Assembly: GCF_002119685.1 (NCBI RefSeq)
Contig: NZ_CP021108.1
Coordinates: 4,340,001 to 4,404,000 of the forward strand
Reading direction: 5' to 3'
Source of the DNA: Bordetella genomosp. 8
Lineage (GTDB): Bacteria > Pseudomonadota > Gammaproteobacteria > Burkholderiales > Burkholderiaceae_B
Length of the DNA: 64,000 nt
How positions within the stretch are numbered: the first letter of the stretch is position 1; each line of letters begins with the position of its first letter. Position numbers and translations under genes: made by a program. Under the pieces are notes generated by a model. That model had not been told where the DNA came from and did no database searches. It saw nothing but the letters and a program-made list of their open reading frames with translations. Of the stretch, positions 62,452 through 64,000 are shown in pieces.

Positions 62452-63387
62452 ATGGCTACCGGCAGCAAGAAAGTCATTTATGTGGCGCTGGCTGGCAACT
62501 TGCTCATCGCCCTGACGAAGTTGTTCGCCGCCATGTACACCGGCAGCTCCGCCATGCTGTCCGAAGCGGTCCATTCACTGGTGGACACCGGCAACGGCGG
62601 ATTCCTGCTGTATGGCATGCGGCAGGCGCGGCGACCGCCCGACAAGCGCTTTCCCTTCGGCCACGGCAAGGAAATCTACTTCTGGAGCTTCATCGTGGCG
62701 CTGCTGATCTTCTCGCTCGGCGCCGGCATCTCGATCTACGAAGGCGTCCGGCACTTGCGTGAGCCCGTCCGGATCGAAGACCCCGTCGTCAACTACATCG
62801 TGCTCGGACTGAGCATGTTGTTCGAAGGCAGTGCGTGGCTGGTGGCGCTCAAGGAATTCAGGCGGCAAAAGGGCAAGCAGGGGTATCTGGAAGCAGTCGA
62901 AGCCGGGAAGGATCCCACGGCATTCGCGGTGCTCCTGGAAGACAGCGCCGCCATGTTGGGCCTGCTGTTCGCACTGGCGGGGCTCACCTTGAGCGAGGTC
63001 ACCGGCAACATGATGTATGACGGCGCCGCGTCCATCGTCATCGGGGTGATCCTCGCGTCCGTGGCGATATTGCTGGCCCGCGAGACCAAGGGCCTGCTGA
63101 TCGGCGAAAGCGCCTCGCCGGAGGTGGTGGACGGTGTCCGGGCGCTGATGGAAGAAACCCCTGGCGTCGATCGCGTCAACGAAATCCTGACCATGCATAT
63201 GGGCCCGGACTACATACTGGTCAACGTCAGCCTGATGCTATCGCCCACTCTGGATCGCGCACAGGCGCATGAGATATTCGACCTGATCGATGCGCGCATC
63301 AAGTCGCGCTACCGGCGGGTCAAGCGCGTCTTCATCGAATCCGAAACGCGGCTACAGCGTACGGGCAGCGACCAGCCCTCGAATTAG
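62452..63387 (+). CDS. Cation diffusion facilitator (ZnT9-like subgroup)
   Basis: A 311-residue metal exporter with six helices. Helix 2 has the HxxxD metal motif (EAVHSLVDTGN); helix 5 has DPTAFAVLLEDSAAMLG, with Glu-Asp instead of HxxxD, a feature of the SLC30A9-like branch. The C-terminal cytosolic domain follows from about residue 210. Substrate (Zn, Fe or Mn) cannot be fixed from sequence. CAGGAG precedes the ATG. It is divergent from the desaturase across 172 bases. Confidence 0.9.
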   Translation: MATGSKKVIYVALAGNLLIALTKLFAAMYTGSSAMLSEAVHSLVDTGNGGFLLYGMRQARRPPDKRFPFGHGKEIYFWSFIVALLIFSLGAGISIYEGVRHLREPVRIEDPVVNYIVLGLSMLFEGSAWLVALKEFRRQKGKQGYLEAVEAGKDPTAFAVLLEDSAAMLGLLFALAGLTLSEVTGNMMYDGAASIVIGVILASVAILLARETKGLLIGESASPEVVDGVRALMEETPGVDRVNEILTMHMGPDYILVNVSLMLSPTLDRAQAHEIFDLIDARIKSRYRRVKRVFIESETRLQRTGSDQPSN

Positions 63388-63398
63388 GCGACCTGAAC

Positions 63399-63434
63399 AA
63401 AAAAAGCCCGCAAGGCATTCGTGCTTGCGGGCTT
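63399..63434 (-). terminator. Rho-independent terminator of the last Bug receptor gene
   Basis: Read on the minus strand, AAGCCCGCAAG (63434-63424) pairs with CTTGCGGGCTT (63414-63404) around nine bases, and the A-run at 63399-63405 becomes a T-run. It lies past the stop of the Bug receptor and 11 bases after the CDF stop, so it may serve both strands. Confidence 0.9.
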
Positions 63435-63493
63435 CTGGCCCAGGCGGTTGCCCGCCCTGCCGTGAACGGTGGCTCAGACCTGGAACGCCAAGC

Positions 63494-64000
63494 TCATTTG
63501 TCGACGAAGCCGGCTTGCTCCAGGAGCTTGCGGGTGCGCGGGATTTCCTTGGCGATCAATTCCTTGAAGGATTCGCGGCTTCCACCGTAAGGCTCCGCCC
63601 CTGCCTCCGCGAGCTTGGTCCGCAGCTCGCCGCTTTGCAGGGCCTTGTTGATCGCGGCATTCAGTTTGTCCAATATCGGTTCCGGCGTACCGGCCGGGGC
63701 CACGATCCCATACCACGGCGCGATGTCATAGCCAGGGTAGCCCTGTTCCGCGATGGTGGGGATGTCCGGCGCCTGATCGGAGCGCTTGGCGGTGGACATA
63801 CCCAGGGCGACCAGCTTGCCGGACCGTACCTGCGGCAGTCCCGTCATGATCGTGTCGAAGTACAGGCTTACCTGTCCGCCCAGCAGCGCGGGAATGGCTT
63901 CGCCGGCCCCTTTGTAGGGCACGTGAAGAATGTCGGTGCCGGTGGCTTGTTTCAGCAGTTCGCCGGCCAGATGGGACGTGGTGCCGGTGCCGAAGGACGC
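63494..64000 (-). CDS. Bug-family (TctC) receptor, C-terminal part (runs off the window)
   Basis: The last 168 residues of a Bug-type solute receptor: HVPYKGAGEAIPALLGGQVSLYFD, cited by VPYKGAGEAIPALLGG, VALGMSTAKRSDQAPDIPTIAEQG, APAGTPEPILDKLNAAI. The frame continues to the window edge with SFGTGTTSHLAGELL, so the signal peptide and first domain are missing. It is the third Bug receptor here and again has no TctAB beside it. Confidence 0.93.
   Translation of the reverse strand, partial: ASFGTGTTSHLAGELLKQATGTDILHVPYKGAGEAIPALLGGQVSLYFDTIMTGLPQVRSGKLVALGMSTAKRSDQAPDIPTIAEQGYPGYDIAPWYGIVAPAGTPEPILDKLNAAINKALQSGELRTKLAEAGAEPYGGSRESFKELIAKEIPRTRKLLEQAGFVDK

Overview
The window looks like chromosomal DNA from a high-GC betaproteobacterium of the Alcaligenaceae, most like Bordetella or Achromobacter. 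The grounds are the uniform GC-rich coding style, three Bug-type (TctC) solute receptors, LysR-paired metabolic genes and a fused indolepyruvate ferredoxin oxidoreductase. The placement rests on gene content alone. I see no rRNA, tRNA, insertion sequence, phage gene or CRISPR array. Both ends cut through genes: a LysR regulator on the left and a Bug receptor on the right.

Layout. 1-7 kb: LysR/Ldh2-type dehydrogenase pair, PQQ-type sugar dehydrogenase, HxlR regulator, large MscS channel, PaiB. 7-14.5 kb: aldehyde dehydrogenase, orphan receiver, a DUF2946 + PepSY membrane pair with a His/Met-rich loop, LysR divergent from a YahK-type alcohol dehydrogenase, thiopurine methyltransferase. 14.6-33 kb: gluconate kinase and permease, two GGDEF-EAL proteins, an MFS/hydrolase pair, a LysR-Bug-PrpD-oxidoreductase catabolic cluster, a DHA2 exporter and a LytS/LytTR two-component pair.

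33-47 kb is a metal and oxidative-stress island. Its core is a bufferin-type operon: DUF2282 cysteine peptide, DUF692/MNIO enzyme, DUF2063 partner and DoxX, followed by an ECF sigma factor flanked by two DUF1109/NrsF anti-sigma paralogues. A GTAACC-N16-CGAA promoter lies directly upstream. One NrsF lacks one of the two cysteines expected for sensing. Next come YciF, manganese catalase, an iron-permease-like protein, an SDR, a formate/nitrite-type channel, an XRE regulator/reductase pair, heme catalase, FetAB and MurJ.

48-54 kb holds a Bug receptor, fused indolepyruvate ferredoxin oxidoreductase and a divergent AsnC regulator.

54-62.3 kb, minus strand, is an ECF11/ChrR regulon in one block. 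Seven tightly packed lipid genes (desaturase, flavin oxidoreductase, DUF1365, CFA-like methyltransferase, DUF1295, second CFA-like methyltransferase, lipocalin) run into the RpoE-like sigma factor and its ChrR anti-sigma. A TGATCC-N18-TATGAA promoter heads it. Both CFA-like enzymes depart from the classical cyclopropane-synthase active site, which suggests methylated or furan fatty acids made in response to singlet oxygen. A cation diffusion facilitator and the last Bug receptor close the window.
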